Below, one piece after another: positions 25,277 to 34,236 of a stretch of DNA of 64,000 nucleotides. The notes beneath the pieces were generated by a model. It ran no database searches and was not told the origin of the DNA. It saw nothing but the letters and a program-made list of their open reading frames with translations. The stretch covers positions 1,550,001 to 1,614,000 of the forward strand of contig NZ_NEVU01000003.1 of the NCBI RefSeq assembly GCF_002261355.1, written 5' to 3'. The position numbers and the translations under genes are program-made. Each line of letters opens with the position of its first letter. Positions within the stretch are counted from its first letter, which is position 1. This stretch comes from Bordetella genomosp. 12 (GTDB lineage Bacteria > Pseudomonadota > Gammaproteobacteria > Burkholderiales > Burkholderiaceae_B).

Positions 25277-28246
25277 ATGTCCACCCGCCGCGCCTCCGCG
25301 CCGGCGCAACGCGCCACGCGTCGCTCCGGCATCCTCCTGCTCGCCTTGCTGACCGCCTGCGGCGGAGGCGGCGGTGGAGGCGGAGGGGGTGCCGGCGGGG
25401 CCGGCGCGGGCAAGCCCAGCACAGACGCAAGCCCCCCGCCCCCAGCCCCGGCCGCTCCTCGCCCTTACGCGCCCGTCCCCGCCGACGTGCCCGAGGTCGC
25501 GCAAGACGCCTTGCCTGCCGTGCCCGTCCCGCGGGCCGACTATCGCAAAGCGGCGCCCAGCCAGTACGCCGCCACATCGGGCAGTTTCTTCAACAGCGAC
25601 CACGACCAGGTGCTCAATACGATCAACCTCAAGCCGGCGCATGACGCCGGCTTGAGGGGCTCGCGCGTCAAAGTCGCCGTCGTCGATACCGGCGTCAGCC
25701 TCGATCACGCCCTGCTCAACGTCGACACCCGCCACGGCGGCGACTACAGCGCCAACGGCACCCGCAGCGCTGCCGACCGCAGCAAACAGGGCGAGCATGG
25801 CAGTTCGGTCGCCCTGGTGCTGGCCGGCCGGCCCAGCGCAAGCTATCGCGGCGGCGTGGCGCCCGACGCCGATCTCTATTCGGCCAATATCGCCACCGCG
25901 GCCAACAAGGTCTCCGACAGCGGCGCCTTCCACGCCTGGGACGATCTGCTCAAGCAGGGCGTCAAGATTTTCAACAATAGCTTCACCACCGACGGCACCG
26001 AAGGAGAGCGCCGCGTCCAGGAAGACCGCCGCGAGTACGAAGCCGCCGCCGACAAATCCACGACCCAAATCGGCAAGCTCAATGGACTGGTCCAGCGCGG
26101 CGCCCTGCTGGTCTTTGCCGCGGGCAATGGCAGCGCGACCTCCGGGCGCGGCTACCAGGAAGTCGGCAGCACCGGACGCGCGCCGCTTGTCGAACCCGCA
26201 TTGCAAAAAGGCCTGATCGTCGTCACGGCGGTCGACAAGTGGGGCGACCTCGAACGCTGGTCCAACCGCTGCGGTCAGGCCAAACGCTGGTGCTTGGCCG
26301 CCAGCAGCAAAGCCTATCTGCCCGGCATCAAGACCCACGATGCCAATCTCCTGCGTGTCCAGGAGGGCACCTCGCTGGCGGCGCCTCAGGTCACGGGCGC
26401 CGCCGTGCTGGTGCAACAGCGCTTTCCCTGGATGGACAACGACAATCTGCGCACCACCCTGCTGACCACGGCGCAAGACAAAGGACGGCCCGGCGTGGAC
26501 GATCAGTACGGCTGGGGCGTGCTGGACGTCGGCCGCGCCATCGAAGGCCCGGCCAAGTTCGCGTTCGGCGATTTCGTGGCCAGGGTGCATGGCCAGTCGG
26601 TGTTCGGCAACGATATCTCCGGCGCCGGCGGACTGACGCTGGACGGGACGGGCGTGCTCACGCTGGCCGGCCGCAACACCTATGGCGGCGCCACCCACAT
26701 CCAGCAGGGCACGCTGGATGTCCTGGGCAGTATCACCTCGCCTGTCACGGTGCACCCTCAGGGCACGTTGGTGGGGCGCGGCAATGTGGGCGCGGTCGAC
26801 AACCAGGGCACGGTGGCCATCAAGGATGCCGGCCTCACGGTCAACGGCGATTACAGTCAGCGCGCACAAGGCCGGCTGGTGGCCGACATCGGCAGCCTGC
26901 TCCATGTCACGGGCAACGCCAGTCTGGCCGGGCAACTCCATGTCCAGAGCATCCGCCCCGACTACGTCGTGGCCGATGGCAGCGTGCACACCGTGTTGCA
27001 AGCCGCCTCGGTGGAAGGCCGCTTTGACCGGCTCACGCGCAGCCCCGGCCTGTTGCTGCAGGCCCAGCTGGACTACCAGCCGCAGCGAGTGGGCCTGGCG
27101 GTGCGGCGCGCCAGCCCGGTGCAGGCCGTCGCGGCCCGATTGTCCACCGGCGCTGAGCGAGCGTCGGTCCAGGCCGCGGCCCATCAGCTGGACGCGGCCA
27201 TGCAGGTGCTCGACGCGCTGCCCGCGGCGCAGCGGCAAACCTCGGCCACGGCAGCCAGCATCGCGCGTCTCCAGTATGTCCAGCACGGCCGAGCTTTGCG
27301 AGACAGCCTGTACTCGCTGTCCGGCGCCACCTATGCCAACGCCGCGGCACTCAGCACTCTGGCGCAGCACCACTGGCTCGACGCCCTGCAGTCCGGCGTG
27401 GCGCAGGCCCGGGCCGACGGATATGCCTTGGCCGACGTGCGTCATGGCAATGGGCGGTGGCGCCCGCCCGGGCTCGATGGCCGGCAGCGCGGCAATGGCC
27501 TGTTGCTCGGCGCGGCCCAAGCGCGCACGCCTGACGTCAAACTCGGCGCGGCGCTGGCCTATGACCGCGGCCAATGGCAAGAGTCCTCGGCCGCGGGGCG
27601 CAGCGATCGCGCCGACAGCGTTGCCGTTGCCGCCTTGCTGGGCGCTCAGCGCTCCTGGGATTCGGGCTGGTTCGTGCACACGGGGCTGAGCTACGCCCGT
27701 TATCGCCATCGCGTCGCACGCCAGCTTGTCGTGGGCGACACCTTCCAACCGGCCGAGGGCCTGGCGCGCGGGCAGATCTGGCAAGCCGAGCTCGGCGCCG
27801 GCAAGCCGTGGCAGGCCATGCCGGCCACCCGCCTCACGCCATCGGCCGGCATGACGCTCAGCCATTTGCGCCAGCGCGGCTTTACCGAGGCCAGCCCATC
27901 CGGGCTTGGCCTGCACGCCGCCAGCCTGCATCGCAGCGTGCCCACGCTCTGGACGCGGCTGGACGGCCATCACACGCTGGCAGACACGCTGACGCTGCAA
28001 TGGCGCCTGGCCTTGCAGCACGACACCCGTGCCCGGCGCTATGCACCGCGCGCCGGCTTTGCCGGCCTGGGAAGCGTGCACGGCGAAAGCGGCCACTGGC
28101 CGCTGCCGCGCACCCGCCTGTCCTGGCGCCTGGGAGCTCACGCCCGCTTGGCCGATGGGCTGTCCATGAGCCTGCGCTACACCGGCCAGGCGGCAGCCCA
28201 CTGGCGTGACCACCAGCTCGGGGTGGCGCTCGACTATCGCTACTGA
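25277..28246 (+). CDS. sphB1: SphB1-like autotransporter subtilisin lipoprotein
   Basis: A 989-residue surface protease. It starts with a lipoprotein signal (core GILLLALLTAC, acylated Cys at residue 28), then ten Gly and a Gly/Ala/Pro-rich tether, as in Bordetella SphB1, which matures filamentous haemagglutinin. The S8 catalytic triad is D137 (VVDTG), H174 (GEHGSS) and S366 (GTSLAAP). A passenger-associated repeat (GLTLDGTGVLTLAGRNTYGG) follows. The last 280 or so residues form an autotransporter beta-barrel ending in LDYRY. It lies alone between sulfur cluster 1 and the CoA genes. Orthology to SphB1 is inferred from architecture; its substrate here is unknown and no haemagglutinin gene is in the window. 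Confidence 0.85.
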   Translation: MSTRRASAPAQRATRRSGILLLALLTACGGGGGGGGGGAGGAGAGKPSTDASPPPPAPAAPRPYAPVPADVPEVAQDALPAVPVPRADYRKAAPSQYAATSGSFFNSDHDQVLNTINLKPAHDAGLRGSRVKVAVVDTGVSLDHALLNVDTRHGGDYSANGTRSAADRSKQGEHGSSVALVLAGRPSASYRGGVAPDADLYSANIATAANKVSDSGAFHAWDDLLKQGVKIFNNSFTTDGTEGERRVQEDRREYEAAADKSTTQIGKLNGLVQRGALLVFAAGNGSATSGRGYQEVGSTGRAPLVEPALQKGLIVVTAVDKWGDLERWSNRCGQAKRWCLAASSKAYLPGIKTHDANLLRVQEGTSLAAPQVTGAAVLVQQRFPWMDNDNLRTTLLTTAQDKGRPGVDDQYGWGVLDVGRAIEGPAKFAFGDFVARVHGQSVFGNDISGAGGLTLDGTGVLTLAGRNTYGGATHIQQGTLDVLGSITSPVTVHPQGTLVGRGNVGAVDNQGTVAIKDAGLTVNGDYSQRAQGRLVADIGSLLHVTGNASLAGQLHVQSIRPDYVVADGSVHTVLQAASVEGRFDRLTRSPGLLLQAQLDYQPQRVGLAVRRASPVQAVAARLSTGAERASVQAAAHQLDAAMQVLDALPAAQRQTSATAASIARLQYVQHGRALRDSLYSLSGATYANAAALSTLAQHHWLDALQSGVAQARADGYALADVRHGNGRWRPPGLDGRQRGNGLLLGAAQARTPDVKLGAALAYDRGQWQESSAAGRSDRADSVAVAALLGAQRSWDSGWFVHTGLSYARYRHRVARQLVVGDTFQPAEGLARGQIWQAELGAGKPWQAMPATRLTPSAGMTLSHLRQRGFTEASPSGLGLHAASLHRSVPTLWTRLDGHHTLADTLTLQWRLALQHDTRARRYAPRAGFAGLGSVHGESGHWPLPRTRLSWRLGAHARLADGLSMSLRYTGQAAAHWRDHQLGVALDYRY

Positions 28247-28327
28247 GTCCAAATTCGTCCATAGCGTGGACAGTGGCGCCGGCCATTTGTCCACCAGTAG
28301 CAATTCTTAGTAATATCTGTGAAGAAA

Positions 28328-28360
28328 TTCTATATACGCACAAATGTTCGTATATAGAAC
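28328..28360. promoter_or_regulatory. Palindrome with a GTTC-N7-GAAC box upstream of the hydroxyacyl-CoA dehydrogenase gene
   Basis: Perfect eleven-base arms TTCTATATACG (28328–28338) and CGTATATAGAA (28349–28359). The right part also reads GTTC-N7-GAAC at 28346–28360, the same 15-base pattern found twice beside the IclR gene at 32.5 kb. It lies in a strongly AT-rich gap, 116 bases before the ATG at 28476. Confidence 0.6.
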
Positions 28361-28475
28361 ACAAAGATTTTTCTGGCTACGGCACGGAGAAGCACCCAGG
28401 ACGAGACACCGGCCACGCCCGGAACCCGACCACAGGGAGGCGTCGCGCCAAGGCCGCTGGTAAGCGAGCTTCTTC

Positions 28476-29408
28476 ATGGATTTCCCCATCCAGAATCTGG
28501 CCGTCATCGGCGCAGGCGCCATGGGTAGCGGTATCGCCGCCCTGTTCGCCTCCCAGGGACTGCCGGTCGTACTGATAGACCCCGTGGACGGAGCGCTCGC
28601 GCGCGCCACACAAATCATCGAGCGCCAATTGAGCGTCTACGCCCCCGAGGCCGTGGACAGCTGTATGGCCCGCATTCAGATGTCTGCCGACTTGCTGGCC
28701 GCGGCCGATTGCGACCTCGTGATCGAAGCCGTGCCCGAAAAGCTCGAGCTCAAGCGCCATCTGTTCGCCCAGCTCGATCAGATCTGCAAACCCGCCACCA
28801 TCTTCGCGACCAATACGTCCGGACTGTCGATCAATGCGATCGCCCAGGCCGTGACCCGCCGCGACCGTTTCGTGGGCACGCACTTTTTCACCCCGGCGGA
28901 CGTGATTCCGCTGGTGGAAGTCGTGCGCGGCGACGAAAGCGCCGATGCCGCGGTCGACCTGGTCATGGCCACCCTCAAAGCCGCCGGCAAACGGCCGGTG
29001 CGCGTCAACCGCGACATTCCCGGTTTTATCGCCAACCGCATTCAGCACGCCCTGGCGCGCGAAGCGATTTCACTGCTGGAAAAAGGGGTGGCGAGCGCCG
29101 AAGACATCGATGAAGTCGTCAAATGGAGCCTGGGCATCCGCCTGGCGCTATCCGGCCCGCTCGAGCAGCGGGACATGAATGGCATCGACGTCCATCATGC
29201 CATCGCCAGCTATCTGTACGCCGATCTGGAAAACCGCGAAACGCCGTCCGAGTTGCTGACCCAGAAGGTCAAGACCGGCGAGATCGGCGCCAAAGCCGGC
29301 CAAGGGTTTTATGCCTGGCCTGCCGAGCGCCGCGAACGCGTACTGCGCGACAAAAGCGCAGCACTGGCCGGTCTGGTCCAGTGGCTCAAAACACAAAAAC
29401 TCGATTGA
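28476..29408 (+). CDS. 3-hydroxyacyl-CoA dehydrogenase (3-hydroxybutyryl-CoA type)
   Basis: A 310-residue NAD-dependent dehydrogenase of the Hbd/PaaH group, oxidising 3-hydroxyacyl-CoA to 3-oxoacyl-CoA. The Rossmann motif GAGAMGSGIAALFA begins at residue 10. The catalytic His region is GTHFFTPADVIPLVEVV, and FIANRIQHALAREA starts the dimerisation domain. Preceded by a palindrome that matches the IclR-type boxes further on, it heads a short run with an AtoE-type transporter and an SDR. That suggests use of a short-chain hydroxy or keto acid, but the substrate is not given by the sequence. Confidence 0.88.
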   Translation: MDFPIQNLAVIGAGAMGSGIAALFASQGLPVVLIDPVDGALARATQIIERQLSVYAPEAVDSCMARIQMSADLLAAADCDLVIEAVPEKLELKRHLFAQLDQICKPATIFATNTSGLSINAIAQAVTRRDRFVGTHFFTPADVIPLVEVVRGDESADAAVDLVMATLKAAGKRPVRVNRDIPGFIANRIQHALAREAISLLEKGVASAEDIDEVVKWSLGIRLALSGPLEQRDMNGIDVHHAIASYLYADLENRETPSELLTQKVKTGEIGAKAGQGFYAWPAERRERVLRDKSAALAGLVQWLKTQKLD

Positions 29409-29415
29409 TCCCCTG

Positions 29416-29440
29416 CCGCCCGCGCCTCCCGCGCGGGCGG
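29416..29440 (+). terminator. GC-rich stem-loop after the hydroxyacyl-CoA dehydrogenase gene
   Basis: Ten-base perfect arms CCGCCCGCGC / GCGCGGGCGG with a five-base loop, seven bases after the stop. There is no T-run, so it is an attenuator or mRNA-stabilising hairpin as much as a terminator. Confidence 0.5.
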
Positions 29441-29501
29441 TGTCAGCGCGTGCGCACACATAAACAAGCCATACGCCTTATTGGAGTCTGTAGGAGGCAC
29501 C

Positions 29502-30842
29502 ATGAATAAACTCGCTTCATTTTTTACGGAGCTGATGCGCAAGTATCTGCCGGACCCGTTTGTCTTCGCGATCGGCCTGACGCTGCTGACAGTCGTGCTG
29601 GCCTTTGCCGTCGAAGGCCAGGGGCTGCCCCAGATCACGCGTGAGTGGGGTGCCGGCTTCTGGAGCCTGTTGGCGTTCACGACGCAGATGGCCGTCATTC
29701 TGGCCATGGGCTATGTGCTGGCCACCGCCCCCCTGACCGACCGCCTGCTCGACCGTATCGTCAGCCATGTGCACAACCCGCGCACGGCCATCATCGTGGC
29801 CACGCTGGTGGGCGGCATCGGCAGCTACCTGAACTGGGGCTTTGGCCTGGTGATCGGCGGCGTGGTCGCCAAGAAACTGGCGCTCAAGGTCAAGGGCGTG
29901 CACTACCCCCTGATCATCGCCGCCGCCTATAGCGGCTTCACGCTGTACGGCCTGGGCTTTTCGGCGAGCATCCCGGTGCTGGTTGCCACGCCGGGCCACC
30001 CGATGGTCAAGTCCATGGGGGTGATTCCGCTGTCCGAGACCATTTTCTCGGCGCCCATGCTGATCACCAGCCTGATCGTCATCATCACCCTGCCGCTGCT
30101 CAATGCCTGGCTGCACCCCAAGGCCGGCGACAAGATCGTCGAGGTCGACCCCAACATCGACAAGGCCAACGACAGCAACGCCTCGGCGCACAGCATCGGC
30201 GGCGACAACACGCTGGCCAACCGCCTGAACAACAGCCGCCTGCTCAGCATGCTGATCGGCATCCTGGGCGTGGCCTACGTGGTGTTCTATTTCTACGACG
30301 GCAAGTCGCTGGACCTGAACCTGATCAACTTCATCATCCTGTTCCTGGGCATCATCCTGCTGGGTACGCCGGCCGCCTACGTGGCCAAGCTGAATGAAGG
30401 CATCAAGACCATCTCCGGCATCATTCTGCAGTACCCCTTCTACGCCGGCATCATGGCCATCATGGCCGGCTCGGGCCTGGTCACCACGATCTCCAAGATC
30501 TTCGTTGACGTCGCCACCCCGGGCAGCCTGCCTTTCTGGGGTCTGGTGAGCTCGTTCGTCATCAACTTCTTCGCCCCCTCGGCCGGCGGCCACTGGGTCA
30601 TCCAGGGTCCCTTCATGATCGATGCGGCCAAGGAAATCGGCAGCGCGCTGAACCAGACCACGATGTCGGTCATGCTGGGCAACGCCTGGAACGATCTGAT
30701 CCAGCCGTTCTGGATCCTGCCCGCGCTGGCGCTGTCCAAGCTCAAGCTGCGCGACGTGATGGGCTACACCGTCATCATGATGATCTGGGTCGGCGTGATC
30801 TACATCAGCGCCGTGCTCGCCTGGGGCTACATGACCCACTAA
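29502..30842 (+). CDS. Short-chain fatty acid transporter (AtoE family)
   Basis: A 446-residue membrane protein of the AtoE family, which takes up short-chain fatty acids such as acetoacetate or butyrate. It has many hydrophobic helices and family landmarks such as YLPDPFVFAIGLTLLT, LNWGFGLVIGG and FFAPSAGGHWVIQGPFM. The start ATG at 29502 has a strong GGAGG six bases upstream; an in-frame TTG at 29481 is less likely. It sits between the hydroxyacyl-CoA dehydrogenase and an SDR, so the three probably handle one imported short-chain acid. Confidence 0.92.
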   Translation: MNKLASFFTELMRKYLPDPFVFAIGLTLLTVVLAFAVEGQGLPQITREWGAGFWSLLAFTTQMAVILAMGYVLATAPLTDRLLDRIVSHVHNPRTAIIVATLVGGIGSYLNWGFGLVIGGVVAKKLALKVKGVHYPLIIAAAYSGFTLYGLGFSASIPVLVATPGHPMVKSMGVIPLSETIFSAPMLITSLIVIITLPLLNAWLHPKAGDKIVEVDPNIDKANDSNASAHSIGGDNTLANRLNNSRLLSMLIGILGVAYVVFYFYDGKSLDLNLINFIILFLGIILLGTPAAYVAKLNEGIKTISGIILQYPFYAGIMAIMAGSGLVTTISKIFVDVATPGSLPFWGLVSSFVINFFAPSAGGHWVIQGPFMIDAAKEIGSALNQTTMSVMLGNAWNDLIQPFWILPALALSKLKLRDVMGYTVIMMIWVGVIYISAVLAWGYMTH

Positions 30843-30855
30843 TCGGAGATTCCGC

Positions 30856-31581
30856 ATGAAACCCACCGCCTACTTGGTCACCGGCGCCAGCAACGGCATC
30901 GGCGCGGCCATCGCCCGCAGCCTGCTCGATGCCGGCCACACCGTGGTCAACATCGACTACCGTCTGCCGGATGCGCCGCCGGCCGGCCTGGTGTCCTTCC
31001 AGGCCGATCTCACCGATGCCGCGCAGACCGAGGCGGTGGCCCGCGAAGTCACCGAACGCTACGACATCGTCGGCCTGGTCAACAATGCCGGCGCCACCCG
31101 GCCCGGCTCGGCCGACACGGCCACGCTGGCCGATCTGGACTATGTCGTGTCGCTGCATCTGCGCACGGCCCTCATCCTCATCCAGGCCGCGCTGCCCGCC
31201 ATGCGCGAAGCCGGCTTTGGCCGCATCGTGAACATGTCTTCGCGCGCCGCGCTCGGCAAGCCCGATCGCGTGGTCTACTCGGCCACCAAGGCCGGCCTGC
31301 TGGGCATGACGCGCACGCTGGCCATGGAGCTGGGCGGCGACGGCATCACCGTCAATGCCATCGGCCCGGGCCCCATCGCCACCGACTTGTTCATGAAGAG
31401 CAATCCGGCCGGCGCGCCCAAGACGCAGCGCATCATCGACAGCATCGTGGTCAAGCGCCTGGGCACGCCCGAAGACGTGGCGCGCGCCGCGATGTTCTTC
31501 CTGTCGCCCGACAACGGTTTCGTGACGGGCCAGGTCCTCTACGTTTGCGGCGGCACCACGCTCGGCGTGGCTCCCGTCTGA
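30856..31581 (+). CDS. SDR-family oxidoreductase
   Basis: A 241-residue classical short-chain dehydrogenase/reductase. The cofactor motif is TGASNGIG at residues 9–16, NNAG is near residue 76, the catalytic Ser is in VNMSSRAA, and YSATK supplies the Tyr and Lys. FabG-like and 3-hydroxybutyrate-dehydrogenase-like members share this pattern. The start is 13 bases after the AtoE-type gene, so they are probably co-transcribed. It is convergent with the IclR gene. Confidence 0.88.
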   Translation: MKPTAYLVTGASNGIGAAIARSLLDAGHTVVNIDYRLPDAPPAGLVSFQADLTDAAQTEAVAREVTERYDIVGLVNNAGATRPGSADTATLADLDYVVSLHLRTALILIQAALPAMREAGFGRIVNMSSRAALGKPDRVVYSATKAGLLGMTRTLAMELGGDGITVNAIGPGPIATDLFMKSNPAGAPKTQRIIDSIVVKRLGTPEDVARAAMFFLSPDNGFVTGQVLYVCGGTTLGVAPV

Positions 31582-31618
31582 GAACGGGATGGTCGAGGCC
31601 CGCTTTTGCGTCTGGCAA

Positions 31619-32401
31619 TCAGCGCCGCAGCAAGGCCTGATTGACCTGACCGGCTGCGTGCCGCAGGCCCGGCAAAAAGGCCTGCAGCATTTCGTCGCGC
31701 GAAAAGCGGCTGACATGGCCGCTGACATTCATCGCGGCGATCACGCGGCCGCTGCGATCCATGATGGGCACGGCCACCGATTGCAGGCCAGGCTCCAGCT
31801 CCTGGACCACACAGGCGTAACCCTGCTCCCGCACACGGATGAGCTCCTGCTTGATCTGCGCGGCGCTGCCAAGCGTGGCAGGGGTATAGGCCTGGATCTG
31901 GCTGGCGGCCAGCACGCGATCCAGCTCGGCCTCGGGCAAACCGGCCAGCAACACCCGGCCCATGGACGTGACCCAGGCGGGCAGCCGGCTGCCCACGGCC
32001 AGATTGATGCTCATCACCTTGTGCGTGGACAGCCGCAAAATATAGACAATGTCGGCGCCTTCGAGCACCGACACCGAACACGACTCGCGCGTGTTCTCGG
32101 CCACCTCTTCCATGTAGGGCAGCGCCAGATTCCACAGCGGCGTGGCCGAAAGATAGGCATAACCCAGCTCGAGAATGCGCGGCGTGAGCGAAAAGCGCCG
32201 CTCGTCCTGAGCGACATACCCCAGCTGCACCAGGGTCAACAGGATGCGGCGCGCGCCCGCGCGCGTCAGTCCCGCCACTGTGGCGACCTCCGACAGCGTC
32301 ATCTGCGCGCGGTCCGGCCCAAAAGCCCGGATCACGGCCAGGCCTCGGGCGAAAGACTGCACATAGCTGTCGCTAGGGACTTGGGGATGACCTTCTTCCA
32401 T
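31619..32401 (-). CDS. IclR-family transcriptional regulator (PcaR/PobR-like)
   Basis: A 260-residue IclR regulator. The winged helix-turn-helix is at the N-terminus (SFARGLAVIRAFG, then EVATVAGLTRAGARRILLTL), followed by the effector domain ending in VNQALLRR. Members of the Pca/Pob subgroup control beta-ketoadipate pathway genes, which are exactly the neighbours here. It is divergent from the CoA-transferase genes, with two GTTC-N7-GAAC boxes between. ATG 32401 is chosen; an in-frame GTG at 32440 would add 13 residues. Effector identity is inference (beta-ketoadipate or a precursor). Confidence 0.92.
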   Translation of the reverse strand: MEEGHPQVPSDSYVQSFARGLAVIRAFGPDRAQMTLSEVATVAGLTRAGARRILLTLVQLGYVAQDERRFSLTPRILELGYAYLSATPLWNLALPYMEEVAENTRESCSVSVLEGADIVYILRLSTHKVMSINLAVGSRLPAWVTSMGRVLLAGLPEAELDRVLAASQIQAYTPATLGSAAQIKQELIRVREQGYACVVQELEPGLQSVAVPIMDRSGRVIAAMNVSGHVSRFSRDEMLQAFLPGLRHAAGQVNQALLRR

Positions 32402-32480
32402 CACGCTCGCTCTACCTACCGCAAAAATATGGGTGTTCACGCATGCCGGCCTTGCCGGGCCATGCCCCCCATGAAAGGAT

Positions 32481-32514
32481 GTTCTACTGAAGAACGTTTG
32501 TTCTACAGCAGAAC
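32481..32514. promoter_or_regulatory. Two GTTC-N7-GAAC operator-like boxes between the IclR gene and pcaI
   Basis: GTTCTACTGAAGAAC at 32481–32495 and GTTCTACAGCAGAAC at 32500–32514, starts 19 bases apart. Each is a near-palindrome, and together they look like a pair of regulator sites, 36 bases upstream of the pcaI start. The 15-base layout resembles the binding sites known for PcaR-type IclR regulators. Confidence 0.7.
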
Positions 32515-32549
32515 AAAATTATCACACGCCACCACTATCGCAGACTCCT

Positions 32550-33233
32550 ATGATTTCTAAGCTCGTTCCAAGCGCGGCGGCCGCCCTGGCGGATGTGCCG
32601 GACGGCGCCACCATCATGATCGGCGGCTTCGGCACTGCCGGCCAACCCATGGAGCTGATCGACGCCCTGCTCGATCAAGGCGCCAAGGATCTGGTCATCA
32701 TCAACAACAACGCCGGCAACGGCGAAACCGGCCTGGCCGCTCTGCTGGGCGCGGGCCGCGTGCGCAAGATCATCTGCTCCTTCCCCCGGCAGGTGGATTC
32801 GCAGATCTTCGACGGCCTGTACCGCAGCGGCAAGATCGAACTCGAACTGGTGCCCCAGGGCAACCTGGCCGAGCGCATCCGCGCCGCCGGCGCGGGCATC
32901 GGCGCTTTCTTCACGCCCACGGGCTACGGCACGCCGCTGGCCGAGGGCAAGGAAACCCGCGAAATCAATGGCCGCCAGTACGTGCTGGAGTATCCGCTGA
33001 CCGCCGATTACGCCCTGATCAAGGCCGAACGCGCCGACCGCTGGGGCAATCTGGTCTACCGCAAGACAGCCCGCAACTTCGGCCCCATCATGGCCAGCGC
33101 GGCCCGCGTGGCCGTGGCCCAGGTGCGTGAAATCGTCGAGCTGGGCGATATCGATCCCGAGACCGTCGTCACCCCGGGCATCTTCGTCAAGCGCGTCGTG
33201 CAGATCGACGCCAGCACCAGCGTCAAGGAGTAA
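32550..33233 (+). CDS. pcaI: 3-oxoacid (3-oxoadipate) CoA-transferase subunit A
   Basis: A 227-residue alpha subunit of a two-subunit CoA-transferase. PcaI–PcaJ moves CoA from succinyl-CoA to 3-oxoadipate; the close relative ScoAB uses acetoacetate. The family glycine motif GGFGTAGQP starts near residue 29, and NNNAGNGETGLAALL follows. The gene is adjacent to muconolactone isomerase and enol-lactonase genes, which favours 3-oxoadipate as acceptor. It is followed after two bases by the beta subunit. Family is certain; acceptor is inferred. Confidence 0.9.
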   Translation: MISKLVPSAAAALADVPDGATIMIGGFGTAGQPMELIDALLDQGAKDLVIINNNAGNGETGLAALLGAGRVRKIICSFPRQVDSQIFDGLYRSGKIELELVPQGNLAERIRAAGAGIGAFFTPTGYGTPLAEGKETREINGRQYVLEYPLTADYALIKAERADRWGNLVYRKTARNFGPIMASAARVAVAQVREIVELGDIDPETVVTPGIFVKRVVQIDASTSVKE

Positions 33234-33235
33234 CC

Positions 33236-33880
33236 ATGAGCGAAAAACTGAGCCGCGACGCAATGGCCGCCCGCGTTGCGCAAGACATCCCTGAAGGCGC
33301 CTACGTGAACCTGGGCATCGGCCTGCCCACGCTGGTCGCCAACCATCTGCCGGCCGGCCGCGAAGTCATTCTGCACACCGAGAACGGCATGCTGGGCATG
33401 GGCCCGGCGCCGGCCAAGGGCCAGGAAGACTACGACCTCATCAATGCCGGCAAGCAACCGGTGACCGAACTGCCGGGCTGCTCGTATTTTCATCACGCCG
33501 ACTCCTTCGGCATGATGCGCGGCGGCCATCTGGATATCTGCGTGCTGGGCGCCTTTCAGGTGTCGCAGCAAGGCGATCTGGCCAACTGGCATACCGGCGC
33601 GCCCGACGCCATCCCCGCCGTGGGCGGCGCGATGGACCTGGCCATCGGCGCCAAGCAGGTCTTCGTCATGATGGAGTTGCTCACCCGCGAAGGCCAGAGC
33701 AAGCTGGTGCAGGCCTGCAGCTACCCGCTGACCGGCGTGGGCTGCGTGTCGCGCGTCTACACCGATCTGGCGGTGTTCGACATCAGCAAGGACGGCGTCA
33801 CCGTCACCGATCTGTTCGGCGGCGTCACCCCCGAGCGCCTGCTGGAACTCACCGGCCTGCCGCTGAAGTTCGCCAATTGA
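33236..33880 (+). CDS. pcaJ: 3-oxoacid (3-oxoadipate) CoA-transferase subunit B
   Basis: A 214-residue beta subunit that carries the catalytic Glu in the motif HTENGMLGMGP (around residue 47), which forms the glutamyl-CoA thioester. NLGIGLPTLVANHL and the MDLAIGAKQVFVMMELLT region are typical. The start is two bases after the alpha-subunit stop, so the pair is translated together. The product 3-oxoadipyl-CoA would need a thiolase (PcaF) that is not in the window. Confidence 0.9.
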   Translation: MSEKLSRDAMAARVAQDIPEGAYVNLGIGLPTLVANHLPAGREVILHTENGMLGMGPAPAKGQEDYDLINAGKQPVTELPGCSYFHHADSFGMMRGGHLDICVLGAFQVSQQGDLANWHTGAPDAIPAVGGAMDLAIGAKQVFVMMELLTREGQSKLVQACSYPLTGVGCVSRVYTDLAVFDISKDGVTVTDLFGGVTPERLLELTGLPLKFAN

Positions 33881-33886
33881 TTTTGC

Positions 33887-33903
33887 GGGCCCCTCGCGGG
33901 CCC
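33887..33903 (+). terminator. Small GC-rich hairpin between pcaJ and catC
   Basis: GGGCCC repeated at 33887–33892 and 33898–33903 forms a six-base stem with a five-base loop, followed by TTTA, just after the pcaJ stop. It is weak; partial attenuation before catC is the most it suggests. Confidence 0.4.
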
Positions 33904-33946
33904 TTTACATCGACGCCGGGCGGCCCCCCGGCCAAGGAGAGAAAAC

Positions 33947-34222
33947 ATGTTGTACATGGTCGAAATGCAAGTGAACCTGCCCGTGGACATGCCCACCGAC
34001 AAGGCCGACAAACTCAAGGCCGACGAGAAGGCCCTGGCCCAGAAGCTGCAGCACGAAGGCAAATGGCAGCACCTCTGGCGCGTGGCCGGCCGCTACGCCA
34101 ACGTCAGCATCTTCGACGTCGCCAGCCACGACGAATTGCACCAGCTGCTGTCCTCGCTGCCGCTGTTCCCCTATATGGACGTGCGCGTCACCGCACTGGC
34201 GCGCCACCCCTCGGCCATCTGA
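33947..34222 (+). CDS. catC: Muconolactone delta-isomerase
   Basis: A 91-residue enzyme of the catechol branch of the beta-ketoadipate pathway; it isomerises muconolactone to 3-oxoadipate enol-lactone. Length and landmarks match CatC: MLYMVEMQVNLP, the central GKWQHLWRVAGRYANVSIFD and LPLFPYMDVRVTALARHPSA. It precedes a YciI-like gene and the enol-lactonase, which would act next. The upstream catechol dioxygenase and muconate cycloisomerase genes are absent here, so the lactone must come from genes elsewhere or from a related compound. Confidence 0.93.
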   Translation: MLYMVEMQVNLPVDMPTDKADKLKADEKALAQKLQHEGKWQHLWRVAGRYANVSIFDVASHDELHQLLSSLPLFPYMDVRVTALARHPSAI

Positions 34223-34236
34223 TCCCGGAGCCGCTC

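Noticed and set aside
25238-28303. 1021-codon open frame on the minus strand across the autotransporter gene
   Set aside because: It is antisense to a protein with a complete protease triad and barrel; long shadow frames are expected in GC-rich DNA.
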